DNA of 64,000 bases from Rhodobacteraceae bacterium HTCC2150 (GCA_000169395.1 AAXZ01000007.1:43836-107835), one strand, 5' to 3'. Positions 39,014 to 48,245 are shown, numbered from the stretch's first letter. Translations and numbers: made by a program. The notes: generated by a model from the sequence alone, not told the origin.

Positions 39014-40621
39014 CTAAGCCATCATTTCTTTGGTGCTGCTTAGTTTTAGTTCCGGATGATCACGTTCAACACGGTCAATATCCCATTGTAAACGCGTCAT
39101 ATAAACCAAATCCCCATCATTATCATAGCTGATGTGACCTTTGTTGATGTTTACAAATTTTGTGACGTTTTCTTCGGGTCCCGTTATCCATCTGGCGGAA
39201 GTAAATTGACTGGGTTCAAACCGCACAGGCAACCCATATTCAATTTCAATGCGGCTGGCCAAAACTTCAAATTGCAACGGTCCGACTACCCCCACAACGA
39301 AGCCCGATCCGATCATTGGTTTGAATACTTTTGCGGCACCTTCTTCGGCGAACTGCATGAGTGCCTTTTCAAGGTGTTTAGACTTCATCGGATCGCCTGC
39401 GCGGATGTTTTGCAACAACTCTGGCGCAAATGATGGAATGCCGGTTACGCGCAGTGCTTCGCCTTCGGTTAGGGCGTCGCCGATGCGCAATTGGCCATGG
39501 TTTGGAATGCCGATGATGTCGCCCGCCCAGGCCTCTTCTGCCAACTCGCGGTCTGAGGCTAAAAATAGCACGGGATTGGAAATCGCCATGATTTTTTTGC
39601 TGCGCACATGGGTTAATTTCATACCGCGCTTAAAGTGACCTGATGCAAGGCGAACGAAGGCCACACGATCACGATGTTTTGGGTCCATGTTCGCCTGAAC
39701 TTTGAAAACGAAGCCAACGACTTTCTTTTCTTCTGGGGCGATTTCACGGGGTTGGGCGGTTTGGACCTGTGGTTCAGGGCCATAATCGGCGATCCCGTTC
39801 ATCAATTCCTGAACGCCAAATGAATTGATCGCAGAACCAAACCAAATTGGCGTCATTGTACCTTGGGCCATGGCAACAGGATCCATAGCTGGCAACAATT
39901 CACGCGCCATTTCAATTTCTTCGCGCAAGGTTTCAAGGGCGGCGGCTGGAATATGTTCGGCCAATTTCGGATCATCAAGGCCATTGATCTGAATGCTGCC
40001 AGCGACCTTGTTACGGTCAGCGCGGTCCATCAATTCCAAGCGATCGTTTAGCAAGTCGTAACACCCAAGAAAGTCGCGGCCCATGCCGATGGGCCAGCTT
40101 GCTGGTGTTACATCAATTGCCAAGGATTCTTGAATTTCGTCAATGATTTCAAATGTATCACGACTCTCGCGATCCATCTTGTTACAAAATGTCAGGATCG
40201 GCAAATCCCGCATCCGGCACACTTCAAACAATTTTTGGGTTTGGCTTTCAACACCTTTAGCGCCGTCAATCACCATGACAGCTGCATCAACCGCAGTAAG
40301 TGTGCGGTATGTATCCTCAGAAAAATCCGAGTGACCGGGTGTGTCGACAAGATTAAAGCGAAACTCTTTGAAATCAAAAGACATTGCGGATGCAGAAACC
40401 GAAATACCGCGATCTTGTTCCATTTTCATAAAGTCAGACCGCGTGCGACGGGATTCACCCTTTGCACGTACTTGTCCAGCCATTTGAATCGCGCCACCAT
40501 AAAGTAGAAATTTTTCGGTCAGCGTCGTTTTACCGGCGTCTGGGTGCGAAATAATCGCAAAGGTACGCCGACGGGCGATTTCATAGGGCAATTTCGGGCG
40601 ATTTTGGCTTGTGTCTAACAT
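39014..40621 (-). CDS. prfC: peptide chain release factor 3
   Basis: A 535-residue translational GTPase that recycles RF1/RF2 from the ribosome. G motifs: SHPDAGKTTLTEK (G1), the DRGISVS switch I region (G2), DTPGHSDF (G3) and FCNKMDRE (G4), followed by domains II and III with the family ending. Normal length. It is transcribed alone and ends at a hairpin. Confidence 0.95.
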   Translation of the reverse strand: MLDTSQNRPKLPYEIARRRTFAIISHPDAGKTTLTEKFLLYGGAIQMAGQVRAKGESRRTRSDFMKMEQDRGISVSASAMSFDFKEFRFNLVDTPGHSDFSEDTYRTLTAVDAAVMVIDGAKGVESQTQKLFEVCRMRDLPILTFCNKMDRESRDTFEIIDEIQESLAIDVTPASWPIGMGRDFLGCYDLLNDRLELMDRADRNKVAGSIQINGLDDPKLAEHIPAAALETLREEIEMARELLPAMDPVAMAQGTMTPIWFGSAINSFGVQELMNGIADYGPEPQVQTAQPREIAPEEKKVVGFVFKVQANMDPKHRDRVAFVRLASGHFKRGMKLTHVRSKKIMAISNPVLFLASDRELAEEAWAGDIIGIPNHGQLRIGDALTEGEALRVTGIPSFAPELLQNIRAGDPMKSKHLEKALMQFAEEGAAKVFKPMIGSGFVVGVVGPLQFEVLASRIEIEYGLPVRFEPSQFTSARWITGPEENVTKFVNINKGHISYDNDGDLVYMTRLQWDIDRVERDHPELKLSSTKEMMA

Positions 40622-40735
40622 GACTGCCCCATAGCCGAGAGGCGGGATAAGGGCAAGATGAACCGCGACGTTGCGGCATGCTTTCTTGGTATTTGAACGG
40701 AATTTTAGCCGCTTGTTTGGCCGGCTCCTAATTTT

Positions 40736-41761
40736 TTAGATAACAGGGCGTTCTGCGCGTTGTTCCGTTTTCGTGCCCAAGTGAGATTTCACAACCGATT
40801 TGGGGGCGTGTTTTGGGGGGCTGACACGCCGGATGCTATGGGACGGCATCGCGGCCATTTTTCGGCGTGGGCGTATTTCTTCTGTTAGTACTGGTTCATA
40901 CATTGCAGCGGCGCAGATGCCTTCTGCAAAAATTATTGCGGCAACAGGCATGCGGATTTGGAAATAATCCACGACACCAGTTTTACGCTGGTATACGAAA
41001 TCATCATCGATCAACTCTTTGGCCAAAGTGACCGCTTCTGTGGCTAAAACGCCCGGCTCAATGGGATTGTCCGCCAGATAAAGCGGATATTCAGGCGACA
41101 CCAACAATTCGGCTGAATTTCCAATGTAATCTTTTGGAATAACAACAGGTGCAGAAACGCTTTCTGCGGAAACTGTTTGAAATGAAACAGATTGCACGAG
41201 TTGTGCACCGTGATCGCGGGTGCGAAGGGCCATGCCAGATTGGATATCCTCAACCGCACAATGGCCACCATCCGCCAATTCAATTTTGGTGCCACGGGCG
41301 AAGCTAACCATGCCAACGGTGGCGAATTCTGCGTAACCAGTATCAGCCTCAGCGGTCAGTAAAGTGTAATCAAAACGGGGGCGTAGGGGGCGAAGCGGGT
41401 GAATACAGATGTCACCGTTGCCGATGCTTAACACCAATACTTCCGTCAGAGTTGCATCATCGGACATAAATGTTAGGCGTGAAATCGGTGTGATAGGCGT
41501 GCCAGCCTTGCCAATTTCCGAGCCCGGAGCCACAACCTGCAACGTTTTTTCCGAACCCTCAGATTTGATGGTCGCGGTTACATGAATAAGTGTTTTTGAG
41601 CTGGCTTCCGAGTGAAGATTGTAAATATCGCCCAACACTAGATTTTGCGCGTGATCGGTTGGATCGAGTGAATTTGCCCCAAGTACGACTCGAAATACCG
41701 AAGTATCAAATACTTGGCAAGTTTGATGGGCAAGAGTGCCAAAACTGGGCAGAATACTCAT
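40736..41761 (-). CDS. Hint-domain protein with Ser in place of the catalytic Cys
   Basis: A 341-residue protein. The central part (about 150-285) matches the Rhodobacterales Hint_2 (hedgehog/intein-like) domain: SFARGTKIELADGG, VEDIQSGMALRTRDHGAQ and LLVSPEYPLYL. In this family the first residue is normally Cys (CFxxGT); here it is Ser153, so splicing or cleavage would need a serine nucleophile or is lost. The N-terminal 130 residues resemble a beta-rich domain; the C-terminus is basic and disordered. Related proteins are often linked to secreted adhesins. Function unknown. Confidence 0.75.
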   Translation of the reverse strand: MSILPSFGTLAHQTCQVFDTSVFRVVLGANSLDPTDHAQNLVLGDIYNLHSEASSKTLIHVTATIKSEGSEKTLQVVAPGSEIGKAGTPITPISRLTFMSDDATLTEVLVLSIGNGDICIHPLRPLRPRFDYTLLTAEADTGYAEFATVGMVSFARGTKIELADGGHCAVEDIQSGMALRTRDHGAQLVQSVSFQTVSAESVSAPVVIPKDYIGNSAELLVSPEYPLYLADNPIEPGVLATEAVTLAKELIDDDFVYQRKTGVVDYFQIRMPVAAIIFAEGICAAAMYEPVLTEEIRPRRKMAAMPSHSIRRVSPPKHAPKSVVKSHLGTKTEQRAERPVI

Positions 41762-41853
41762 ATTATCTCACATGACCAAAAAATACGAAGTGCAAAGGGC
41801 AAAACTATTTGCCGGATGTACTGTTGTTTAACACAACGCTTTCTTGGTTCCTC

Positions 41854-41895
41854 GTTACTAATGTTACTAATTACAGGTCAATGAGGATGTTACTA
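41854..41895. repeat. GTTACTA direct repeats
   Basis: GTTACTAAT occurs twice in tandem (41854-41862, 41863-41871) and GTTACTA once more at 41889-41895. They precede and enter a short MarR-like frame and could be the remains of an autoregulatory site. Confidence 0.6.
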
Positions 41896-41985
41896 GATGC
41901 CGAATTAGACAATCATAAGGCGAAATTGGGCCAATTCCCTGTGGATAATGATGCAATTCTAGGGCGATTGTTTCTAAGTCACTAA
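41881..41985 (+). pseudogene. 34-codon fragment resembling a MarR-type N-terminus
   Basis: A short frame in the 296-base gap between the Hint and SDR genes. The translation reads like protein (LLDAELDNHKAKLGQFPVDN, then DAILGRLFLSH) and its spacing of a charged helix, Pro-Val-Asp-Asn and Ile-Leu-Gly-Arg-Leu resembles the first helices of MarR regulators. It stops after 34 residues with no visible DNA-binding domain in any frame after it. It may be a decayed gene, a tiny gene or chance. Confidence 0.35.
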
Positions 41986-42057
41986 ATTATGCCGAATCGC
42001 TGGTGCTATTGTTGCGCTCAGTTATAGGTTGGGAAAAGGTAAACAAATGGGGATCTC

Positions 42058-42837
42058 ATGGATTTAGGTATCAAAGGTAAGAAGGCTTTCGTTTCGGCGT
42101 CATCCAAAGGACTAGGTTTGGGTTGCGCGCGTGCATTGGCCGAAGCAGGCGTTGATTTGGTGATGAATGCGCGGGGATCAGATGCATTGGAAGCGGCAGC
42201 CGCTGATATCCGGTCTGAATTTGGCGTTAATGTCGAAACGATTGCTTGCGACGTAACAACAGATGCAGGGCAGCAGGCCGTTCTAAAGGCGGCTGATGGA
42301 GTTGATATTTTGGTCACAAACGCAGGTGGGCCGCCCCCCGGCATGTGGCATGATTGGGAACGCGAAGATTTTATCAAAGCGTTGGATGCCAATATGCTAA
42401 CGCCCATCACGTTGATGAAGGCATTGTTGCCGGGCATGATGGATCGTGGCTGGGGCCGTGTTGTGAATATCACCAGCCAATCGGTAAAAGCACCGTTAGC
42501 GGTTCTTGGCCTGTCTAATGCGGCGCGTGCGGGTCTTACGGGCTATGTCGCAGGCACATCGCGTCAGGTCGCTGGAAAGGGCGTGACAATCAACAACCTT
42601 TTACCCGGTATTCACGCAACGGATCGCGCAAAATCCCTTGATGGTGGTGTTTCTGAAAAACAAGGCATCACTGTTGAAGAAGCCAAAACTGCCCGCTGCG
42701 CCACTATTCCGGCGGGGCGTTACGGCACGGCGGATGAATTTGGTGCGGCGTGTGCTTTCCTTTGTTCACAACACGCTGGCTTTATCGTCGGGCAAAACAT
42801 TTTGCTTGATGGTGGCGGCGTGAACGCGACGCTTTAA
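42058..42837 (+). CDS. SDR-family protein with altered catalytic residues
   Basis: A 259-residue Rossmann-fold short-chain dehydrogenase/reductase. The cofactor loop is SASSKGLGLG (usual TGxxxGxG) and NAGG is present. The catalytic Ser140 is kept in NITS, but the residues 13 and 17 positions later are Ser153 and Arg157 (LGLSNAARAGL) instead of Tyr and Lys. This is a recognisable divergent subgroup of SDRs; classical hydride-transfer chemistry is therefore doubtful. Transcribed alone, 99 bases before an ABC ATPase gene. Substrate unknown. Confidence 0.85.
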   Translation: MDLGIKGKKAFVSASSKGLGLGCARALAEAGVDLVMNARGSDALEAAAADIRSEFGVNVETIACDVTTDAGQQAVLKAADGVDILVTNAGGPPPGMWHDWEREDFIKALDANMLTPITLMKALLPGMMDRGWGRVVNITSQSVKAPLAVLGLSNAARAGLTGYVAGTSRQVAGKGVTINNLLPGIHATDRAKSLDGGVSEKQGITVEEAKTARCATIPAGRYGTADEFGAACAFLCSQHAGFIVGQNILLDGGGVNATL

Positions 42838-42854
42838 CACGGTCTTGAACCACG

Positions 42855-42889
42855 ATGTTTCGGCGGCACCCCTTGTTTCGCCGAAACAT
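42855..42889 (+). terminator. hairpin after the SDR gene
   Basis: ATGTTTCGGCG (42855-42865) and CGCCGAAACAT (42879-42889) form a perfect 11-bp stem with a 13-nt loop. The inner TGTTTC can also pair with GAAACA, giving an alternative smaller hairpin. No T-tract follows. Confidence 0.6.
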
Positions 42890-42894
42890 GACTG

Positions 42895-42930
42895 TTATCC
42901 GATTTAAACCTGATTAAATTCATCGGATAA
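42895..42930. promoter_or_regulatory. inverted repeat covering the ABC gene ribosome binding site
   Basis: TTATCCGAT (42895-42903) and ATCGGATAA (42922-42930) are perfect 9-base arms; inside them TTAA / TTAA pairs again around ACCTGA. The right arm contains the GGATAA that would bind the ribosome before the GTG at 42937. It may be a protein operator or a translational control stem. Confidence 0.6.
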
Positions 42931-42936
42931 GCCTAC

Positions 42937-44019
42937 GTGACACAAAAAACACCCCCAAGACTAGAGGTTCAACATCTCATCCGCGATTTTGCTGGGCGTT
43001 CTGTGGTATCTGATGTGTCGTTTCGCATTAACGCCGGGGAAGTGACCTGTCTTTTAGGGCCCTCTGGTTGCGGTAAATCAACGACATTGCGGATGATTGC
43101 GGGTGTTGATCGGCAAAACTCTGGTCGTATTTTGTTGGATGGTCAGGTAATTTCAGATGACAGCATCCACACACAACCGGAACATCGTTCTATTGGGTTG
43201 ATGTTTCAAGATTTCGCGCTGTTTCCACATCTGAGTGTATCACAGAACGTGGCATTTGGTCTGAAGATCGCCAAATCCGAGCGTGACCAACGTGTCGCGG
43301 AATTGCTGGATCGCGTGGAAATGGGCAGATTTGCCAAGGCATTCCCCCATGAATTATCAGGTGGTGAACAACAACGCGTGGCCTTGGCTCGTGCAATTGC
43401 GCCCCGTCCCAAGGTCATGTTGATGGATGAGCCGTTTTCCGGTCTTGATAATCGTTTGCGCGACGAAATCCGTGACGCGACGTTGGCAATCTTGAAAGAA
43501 GCGGGTGCGGCGGTTTTGTTGGTAACCCACGAACCAGACGAAGCCATGCGGATGGGGGATCAAATTGCCTTGATGCGCAAAGGCAAGATCGTGCAGGGTG
43601 GGGCGCCATACAATATCTATAATGCGCCACTTGATCGTCAGGCGGCAGGGTTCTTTTCAGACATCAATGTAGTGGAGGGAAGGGTACAAGGTGCATTGAT
43701 TGATACAGCCTTTGGTGCGTTCCTTGCACCGGGCAAACCTGATGGCAGCAAAGTTGAAATTGTCTTTCGCCCACAACACCTGAAAATTGACTTTGATCGT
43801 TCAGGGTCTGGCCCCAATCCCACGCCGGAACATGGTACACCAGCACGTGGAATAGTGGAACGTGCCCGCTTTATGGGCAACGAAAGCTTGGTGGAATTCC
43901 GAATGGATTTTGATGGTTCTACGTTACGTGCGACAGTACCGGCGGTTTTCTTGCCCAAAGTTGGCACGCCACTTTGGCTAACGATCCGCCGTGATCGCTG
44001 TTTTGTGTTCGACGCCTAG
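42937..44019 (+). CDS. orphan ABC transporter ATPase, iron(III)/polyamine-uptake type
   Basis: A 360-residue ATPase of the FbpC/PotA class. Walker A GPSGCGKST, Q-loop FQDFALFPHLSVSQNVAFGL, signature LSGGEQQRVALARA, Walker B VMLMDEPFSGLD and the switch histidine in VTHEPDEA. The C-terminal 130 residues are a TOBE-type regulatory domain. No permease or binding protein is encoded nearby, so it must serve components encoded elsewhere. GTG start; a stem-loop overlaps its ribosome binding site. Confidence 0.88.
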   Translation: MTQKTPPRLEVQHLIRDFAGRSVVSDVSFRINAGEVTCLLGPSGCGKSTTLRMIAGVDRQNSGRILLDGQVISDDSIHTQPEHRSIGLMFQDFALFPHLSVSQNVAFGLKIAKSERDQRVAELLDRVEMGRFAKAFPHELSGGEQQRVALARAIAPRPKVMLMDEPFSGLDNRLRDEIRDATLAILKEAGAAVLLVTHEPDEAMRMGDQIALMRKGKIVQGGAPYNIYNAPLDRQAAGFFSDINVVEGRVQGALIDTAFGAFLAPGKPDGSKVEIVFRPQHLKIDFDRSGSGPNPTPEHGTPARGIVERARFMGNESLVEFRMDFDGSTLRATVPAVFLPKVGTPLWLTIRRDRCFVFDA

Positions 44020-44030
44020 TGCGACGTTGG

Positions 44031-44708
44031 TTATCGCTGATTTAGTTTTTGGAAATCAGCCAGTGTTTTTCCCGGTTCATCGACAAACAAGCCCTGGATG
44101 GTTTTCATCTCGGTAATTTTATCCAGCCTTAGCGATAAAAAGGTTGATGTTTCTTCACACCACATCGCACCTGTCCAGACACGCCCCCAATAATCAAGTG
44201 CCAGAGGCCATACAACTGATTGGCACTTGTCACCCACACTGTCGGCGTAGCTAATCTTGAGTTTTTGTTTGGCTTGGATCGCACGACGCATCGTTGGCAT
44301 GTGATCAAAGCCCGCCGCCACGTCTGCAAATGGGTAGGTGGCAAATCCCCAACCCGAAGGCGCTGTTTGGCGGTCAATTGGCAAAACGGCATCTATTTTC
44401 CCAGAAAGACTGGATGCTGCGGCCTTTAAATCGGTGTCACCACCATCGCCAACAATTGCCAACCCTACGTGCAGTGCCTCTAATTCAATCTTGGTCAAAT
44501 TCAGCGGCGGCAGGGTAATCGCCGCCGTCAGCCTGTAGCCAATTCCGCGTTCCCCAACAATTGGCACACCAGATGCAGCCAGCGTATCCATGTCACGGTA
44601 AACTGACCGCAGGGATACATTCAGTTGATCTGCGATTTCTTGGGCCTTATGCACGCCGCCGCTGCGCAAAATTTGGATCAGATCAATCAGTCTATCAGCA
44701 CGCCGCAT
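44031..44708 (-). CDS. YafY-type transcriptional regulator (HTH + WYL)
   Basis: A 225-residue DNA-binding protein: an N-terminal HTH_11-type winged helix (RRADRLIDLIQILRSG, then AQEIADQLNVSLRSVYRDMD) and a C-terminal WYL ligand-sensing domain (SYADSVGDKCQSVVWPLAL, then YWGRVWTGAMWCEE). The ATG at 44708 is chosen over the TTG at 44777 because GAGGGA lies just before it and the family starts MRRADRL. An array of TGTCA half-sites lies upstream, toward tatA, so autoregulation is likely. Confidence 0.88.
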   Translation of the reverse strand: MRRADRLIDLIQILRSGGVHKAQEIADQLNVSLRSVYRDMDTLAASGVPIVGERGIGYRLTAAITLPPLNLTKIELEALHVGLAIVGDGGDTDLKAAASSLSGKIDAVLPIDRQTAPSGWGFATYPFADVAAGFDHMPTMRRAIQAKQKLKISYADSVGDKCQSVVWPLALDYWGRVWTGAMWCEETSTFLSLRLDKITEMKTIQGLFVDEPGKTLADFQKLNQR

Positions 44709-44753
44709 TTCGTCCCTCATTTCTATGTGAGTCGTTCCTAATTTCAACATATT

Positions 44754-44787
44754 TGACAATAAAGTGTCAGTTGACAAGTAACTGTCA
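44754..44787. promoter_or_regulatory. operator array upstream of the YafY-type regulator
   Basis: TGACA-N6-TGTCA (44754-44769) is followed after two bases by a second TGACA-N6-TGTCA (44772-44787). All four half-sites are exact and the period is 18 bp. It lies 46 bases upstream of the regulator start and 126 bases upstream of tatA, and its TTGACA hexamers also resemble -35 boxes, so repression of a promoter here is plausible. Confidence 0.72.
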
Positions 44788-44912
44788 CTAATATGCGATT
44801 TTTAATACGAATTGCGCATTTTTTTGGTCGGTTTCGCTTTTACTTACGAATTTTAGCGCCTAAGAAAGTGCAAAGCGCTGTGGTTCGCAGCGGCACTATT
44901 AGGAGAGATAAA

Positions 44913-45152
44913 ATGCACACACCAATGATTTTGACGAACGTTCCCCCAATGGGTTGGCTACTTATTGCAGTTGTTGTTTTGGTTCTTTTTGGTCGCGGCA
45001 AAATTTCGTCGCTGATGGGCGAAGTTGGCAAAGGCATCACCAGCTTTAAAAAGGGCGTCAAAGAAGGCACTGCTGAACTAGAAGCTGAAGATGCGGAAAT
45101 TGCAGAAGCGGCAAAAGACGTGACACCAGAAGAATCCGAAAAGAAATCCTAA
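44913..45152 (+). CDS. tatA: twin-arginine translocase subunit A
   Basis: A 79-residue protein with one transmembrane helix (about 13-29), the FGRGK hinge, an amphipathic helix ([19 protein letters not shown]) and an acidic tail. TatA oligomers form the pore for folded proteins. The start at 44913 follows AGGAGAG; the frame opens earlier at 44793 but without a ribosome site. First of tatABC. Confidence 0.93.
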   Translation: MHTPMILTNVPPMGWLLIAVVVLVLFGRGKISSLMGEVGKGITSFKKGVKEGTAELEAEDAEIAEAAKDVTPEESEKKS

Positions 45153-45211
45153 GCTTGCACCACCGCAAATACGCGGCGGATTAACTTAAGATTAAACAAA
45201 GGGTTCAAGCC

Positions 45212-45865
45212 ATGGGTTGGATGGAATTAATGTTAGTGGGCGTTGTCGCCCTGATTGTTGTCGGTCCTAAGGATTTGCCGGTGATGTTCCAGGCACTAGG
45301 CAAAATCACCGCTAAACTTCGACGCATGGCGCGTGAATTTTCGTCAGCAATGTCGGATGCCGCAAATGCGTCAGGCGTTAGTGACATCACCAAAGATTTA
45401 AAAGGTTTAACCAACCCAAAAGCAATGGGGCTGGACGCATTGAAAGATGCCGCTGACAGTTTTGACAAATGGGAACCCGGTGTAAGCCAAAAGGCAATGG
45501 GCGCTGATGGGGCAAAGCAAGCGCAAGAACGCGCAGCCGAGGTACGGGCAATCCGCGAAAAATCCGCAGAAGTGGCCCAAGCCCGACTTGATCGCGAAGC
45601 GGTTGAAACGGCGGACAAAGATCTTGAAAATGAGGGCCCAGTCGTAAAAGCGGAAAAGCCTGCTAAAAAACCAGCTAACAAAAAGGCAGTTGCCAAAAAG
45701 GCAGAGGCAAAAAAATCAGCGCCGAAGAAACCTGCGGCCAAGAAAGCCACAGCAGCAAAACCTAAGCCTGCAGCGAAACCGGTGGCAAAAAAATCCGAAC
45801 CTAAATCCACTACCAAAGCCGCCAAACCCAAATCACGTACAAAAAAGCCAGAGACTAAAGCATGA
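45212..45865 (+). CDS. tatB: twin-arginine translocase subunit B
   Basis: A 217-residue protein with an N-terminal transmembrane helix (about 5-21), [16 protein letters not shown] hinge region typical of TatB, an amphipathic helix, and a long Ala/Lys/Pro-rich C-terminus (about 145-217) likely disordered. Binds Tat signal peptides together with TatC. It overlaps tatC by four bases. Confidence 0.93.
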   Translation: MGWMELMLVGVVALIVVGPKDLPVMFQALGKITAKLRRMAREFSSAMSDAANASGVSDITKDLKGLTNPKAMGLDALKDAADSFDKWEPGVSQKAMGADGAKQAQERAAEVRAIREKSAEVAQARLDREAVETADKDLENEGPVVKAEKPAKKPANKKAVAKKAEAKKSAPKKPAAKKATAAKPKPAAKPVAKKSEPKSTTKAAKPKSRTKKPETKA

Positions 45866-46755
45866 GCAACGCCGACGAACTAGAAGACAGCAGCGCACCG
45901 CTTATTGAGCATTTGGCCGAATTACGCACACGTTTGATCCGTTCAGCAATTGCCTTTGTTATCGGCATCTTCGTTTGTTTTTACGTCTGGAATCCGATCT
46001 TTAACTTCATGACGCAACCGATTTGCTCGGCGCTTAATGAACGTGGACAGGATTGCGGGTTGATCTTGATTAAGTTGCAAGAAGGCTTTTTTGTAGCGAT
46101 CCGCATTTCCATTATGGGCGGTTTTGCTTTGGCGTTCCCTGTCATTTCCTATCAACTTTGGCGGTTCGTTGCACCGGGGCTTTACAGCAAAGAAAAGAAT
46201 GCATTTTTGCCTTTTCTTGTGGCCTCTCCCTTCATGTTTATCCTTGGTTCCGGTTTTGCGTTCCTAGTCGTCATTCCGCTTGCTTTTGATTTCTTCTTGA
46301 ATTTCCAACAATTTGGAATGGGTGGTGAAGCAGCCGACCCAACCGAAGGCCTGGGCCAAGCAGGCATTACCTTCCAAGGTTCTGTAGCTGAATACCTGTC
46401 TTTGACGATTACCTTTATCATGGCCTTTGGCATGTGTTTTCAGTTGCCGGTGCTTTTGTCCCTACTGGGTAAGGCAGGGCTAGTATCATCCAAGGGCCTA
46501 GCCCACGTGCGTAAATACGCGGTCGTGGCGATCCTTGTGGTGGCGGGGCTTGTGACACCGCCAGATATCTTCACGCAGGTGATCTTGTTTGTTGTTGTCT
46601 TTGGTCTTTATGAGATATCTATTCAGATCGTTAAACGTATCGAAATCAAACGTGAGGCGCGTATGCGTGCCGATGGTACATGGTATGAAGACGACGAATT
46701 TGACGACGATGAATTTGAAGACGACGAAGACGAGCATCCCGAGGAAAAATCGTGA
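45862..46755 (+). CDS. tatC: twin-arginine translocase subunit C
   Basis: A 297-residue six-helix membrane receptor for RR signal peptides. Family features: [16 protein letters not shown] at the N-terminus, a [19 protein letters not shown] helix and [17 protein letters not shown] fourth helix region. The last 30 residues are almost wholly acidic (runs of Asp and Glu), an extension beyond the usual core. Overlaps tatB and the next gene by four bases. Confidence 0.94.
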   Translation: MSNADELEDSSAPLIEHLAELRTRLIRSAIAFVIGIFVCFYVWNPIFNFMTQPICSALNERGQDCGLILIKLQEGFFVAIRISIMGGFALAFPVISYQLWRFVAPGLYSKEKNAFLPFLVASPFMFILGSGFAFLVVIPLAFDFFLNFQQFGMGGEAADPTEGLGQAGITFQGSVAEYLSLTITFIMAFGMCFQLPVLLSLLGKAGLVSSKGLAHVRKYAVVAILVVAGLVTPPDIFTQVILFVVVFGLYEISIQIVKRIEIKREARMRADGTWYEDDEFDDDEFEDDEDEHPEEKS

Positions 46756-47591
46756 AGCCAGAAGATTTAGCGCGAATAGCGGCGGCGCTTGAACGGGTCA
46801 GCCCGCCACCCGCCGATCTACCTGATTTCACACTGGCCTCGGCATTTGTGTGGCATGTTGGTCCGGATCGTTTGGAAGCGATTGAAAACGTCAACCGAGT
46901 GGATTTGGATCTGCTTATCGGCGTGGACCGTGCTCGTGATACGTTGCTGGAAAACACACGTCAGTTTGCCAATGGGTTTGCGGCCAACAACGCGCTTCTT
47001 TGGGGCGCGCGTGGAATGGGCAAGTCATCCATCGTGAAGGCGATCCATGGAACGATTTGTGGCGAGGGGCTGAACCTAAAATTGGTTGAGTTGCAACGCG
47101 AAGATTTACCATCTGTGGGTCGATTGCTGGCGATTTTGAAAAATGTAGACGCGCGGTTTGTGCTGTTCTGCGATGATCTGTCATTTTCCCATGATGACGA
47201 GCATTACAAATCGCTGAAGGCCGTGTTGGATGGCGGTATCGAGGGGCGGCCTGAAAATGTTGTTCTTTATGCCACGTCAAACCGCCGCCACCTGATGCCG
47301 CGTGACATGATCGAAAACGAACGTGGCTCGGCGATTAATCCATCCGAGGCGGTTGAGGAAAAAGTTTCCTTGTCTGATCGCTTTGGTCTGTGGCTGGGCT
47401 TTCACCCTTGCGATCAAGATCAATACTTGGCGATGATCCGTGGATATTGTGATGCGCATGGTATTGAAATTTCCGACGATGATCTGCGCGCCGAAGCGAT
47501 TGAATGGCAAGCCACACGCGGTTCGCGTTCTGGTCGTGTGGCTTGGCAGTATTTCACTGATTTGGCGGGGCGCCGCGGGGTTTCGGTCTAA
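46752..47591 (+). CDS. DUF815-family AAA-like ATPase
   Basis: A 279-residue P-loop ATPase. Walker A is [10 protein letters not shown] and Walker B lies around [17 protein letters not shown] follows as sensor. The layout matches the DUF815 family found next to tatC in many alphaproteobacteria. Start overlaps tatC (ATGA). Its role in secretion is only suggested by this linkage; biochemical function unknown. Confidence 0.85.
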   Translation: MKPEDLARIAAALERVSPPPADLPDFTLASAFVWHVGPDRLEAIENVNRVDLDLLIGVDRARDTLLENTRQFANGFAANNALLWGARGMGKSSIVKAIHGTICGEGLNLKLVELQREDLPSVGRLLAILKNVDARFVLFCDDLSFSHDDEHYKSLKAVLDGGIEGRPENVVLYATSNRRHLMPRDMIENERGSAINPSEAVEEKVSLSDRFGLWLGFHPCDQDQYLAMIRGYCDAHGIEISDDDLRAEAIEWQATRGSRSGRVAWQYFTDLAGRRGVSV

Positions 47592-47624
47592 TTTTTCCGT
47601 TGATGCCGTCGTTGTCACATTGGA

Positions 47625-48017
47625 TCAGGCCGATGCGTATTTGTCACCTACATCTTCCCGAACGGGATGCGTGTCGTAGAATATCGACATTGACGAAAAA
47701 CGCCCATCTTTACTGAATTTGAAATAATCGACACCTTGGAATGTGAACTGTTCACCGCTCTTTAGGGTCCAATCATATTCAAAATGCGCAGCAGCGCGGT
47801 CGCCGGTTTCCCCCAAGAGCACATCAAAAACAGTTAGCTTACTTGCATCAGATGCGTTTCCAAGTTTTTTGAAAAATTCCGACGCGTCCATTTTGCCCAG
47901 AAACGGCGAAAGCACATGGGCATTCGCATCAAACAGCGCAATGATGCCATCAATATCAGAAGCGGTCATAAGTTCGAAATATCGTTTTACCTTTGTAACT
48001 TTTTCCTGGGGTGTCAT
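47625..48017 (-). CDS. NTF2/SnoaL-like protein
   Basis: A 130-residue alpha+beta cone-fold protein with the opening helix KVKRYFELMTASDIDGIIALFD and a C-terminal DGRFSSMSIFYD segment, as in SnoaL-like and ketosteroid-isomerase-like proteins. Transcribed toward the tat operon. Ligand unknown; no catalytic residues can be assigned with confidence. Confidence 0.75.
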   Translation of the reverse strand: MTPQEKVTKVKRYFELMTASDIDGIIALFDANAHVLSPFLGKMDASEFFKKLGNASDASKLTVFDVLLGETGDRAAAHFEYDWTLKSGEQFTFQGVDYFKFSKDGRFSSMSIFYDTHPVREDVGDKYASA

Positions 48018-48154
48018 GGCAAGTCTCCTATCGTCCTGTTTCTTCTAAACAAATGAAAGATTGGCGCATTTCGCAACCCGAAAAATAAGTTCTCTTTTCC
48101 CAGAAGTTAAACAGTTTTTACTAAACGATGTAAAAAATAGACGATAATAGGCTA

Positions 48155-48166
48155 TTGCTTGAGCAA
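48155..48166. promoter_or_regulatory. short inverted repeat before the NTF2-like gene
   Basis: TTGCT-TG-AGCAA, about 140 bases upstream of the NTF2-like start in the gap 48018-48245. A second palindrome, GTACCGGTAC, lies at 48189-48198. Either may be an operator; nothing else is seen in this gap. Confidence 0.3.
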
Positions 48167-48245
48167 CTGGTTGTTTCAAAGGGAAATTGTACCGGTACGT
48201 GTGGGAACGGCGCAGGTTTAATTTAGTCAGGTATTGGCAAAAATC

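Noticed and set aside
41940..41948. Perfect DnaA box (TGTGGATAA) suggesting an origin
   Set aside because: It is a single site, lies inside the short MarR-like frame (coding Val-Asp-Asn), and no AT-rich unwinding region or origin-linked genes are nearby.
48189..48198. GTACCGGTAC palindrome as a recombination or attachment site
   Set aside because: A lone 10-bp palindrome without integrase, tRNA or repeat partner.
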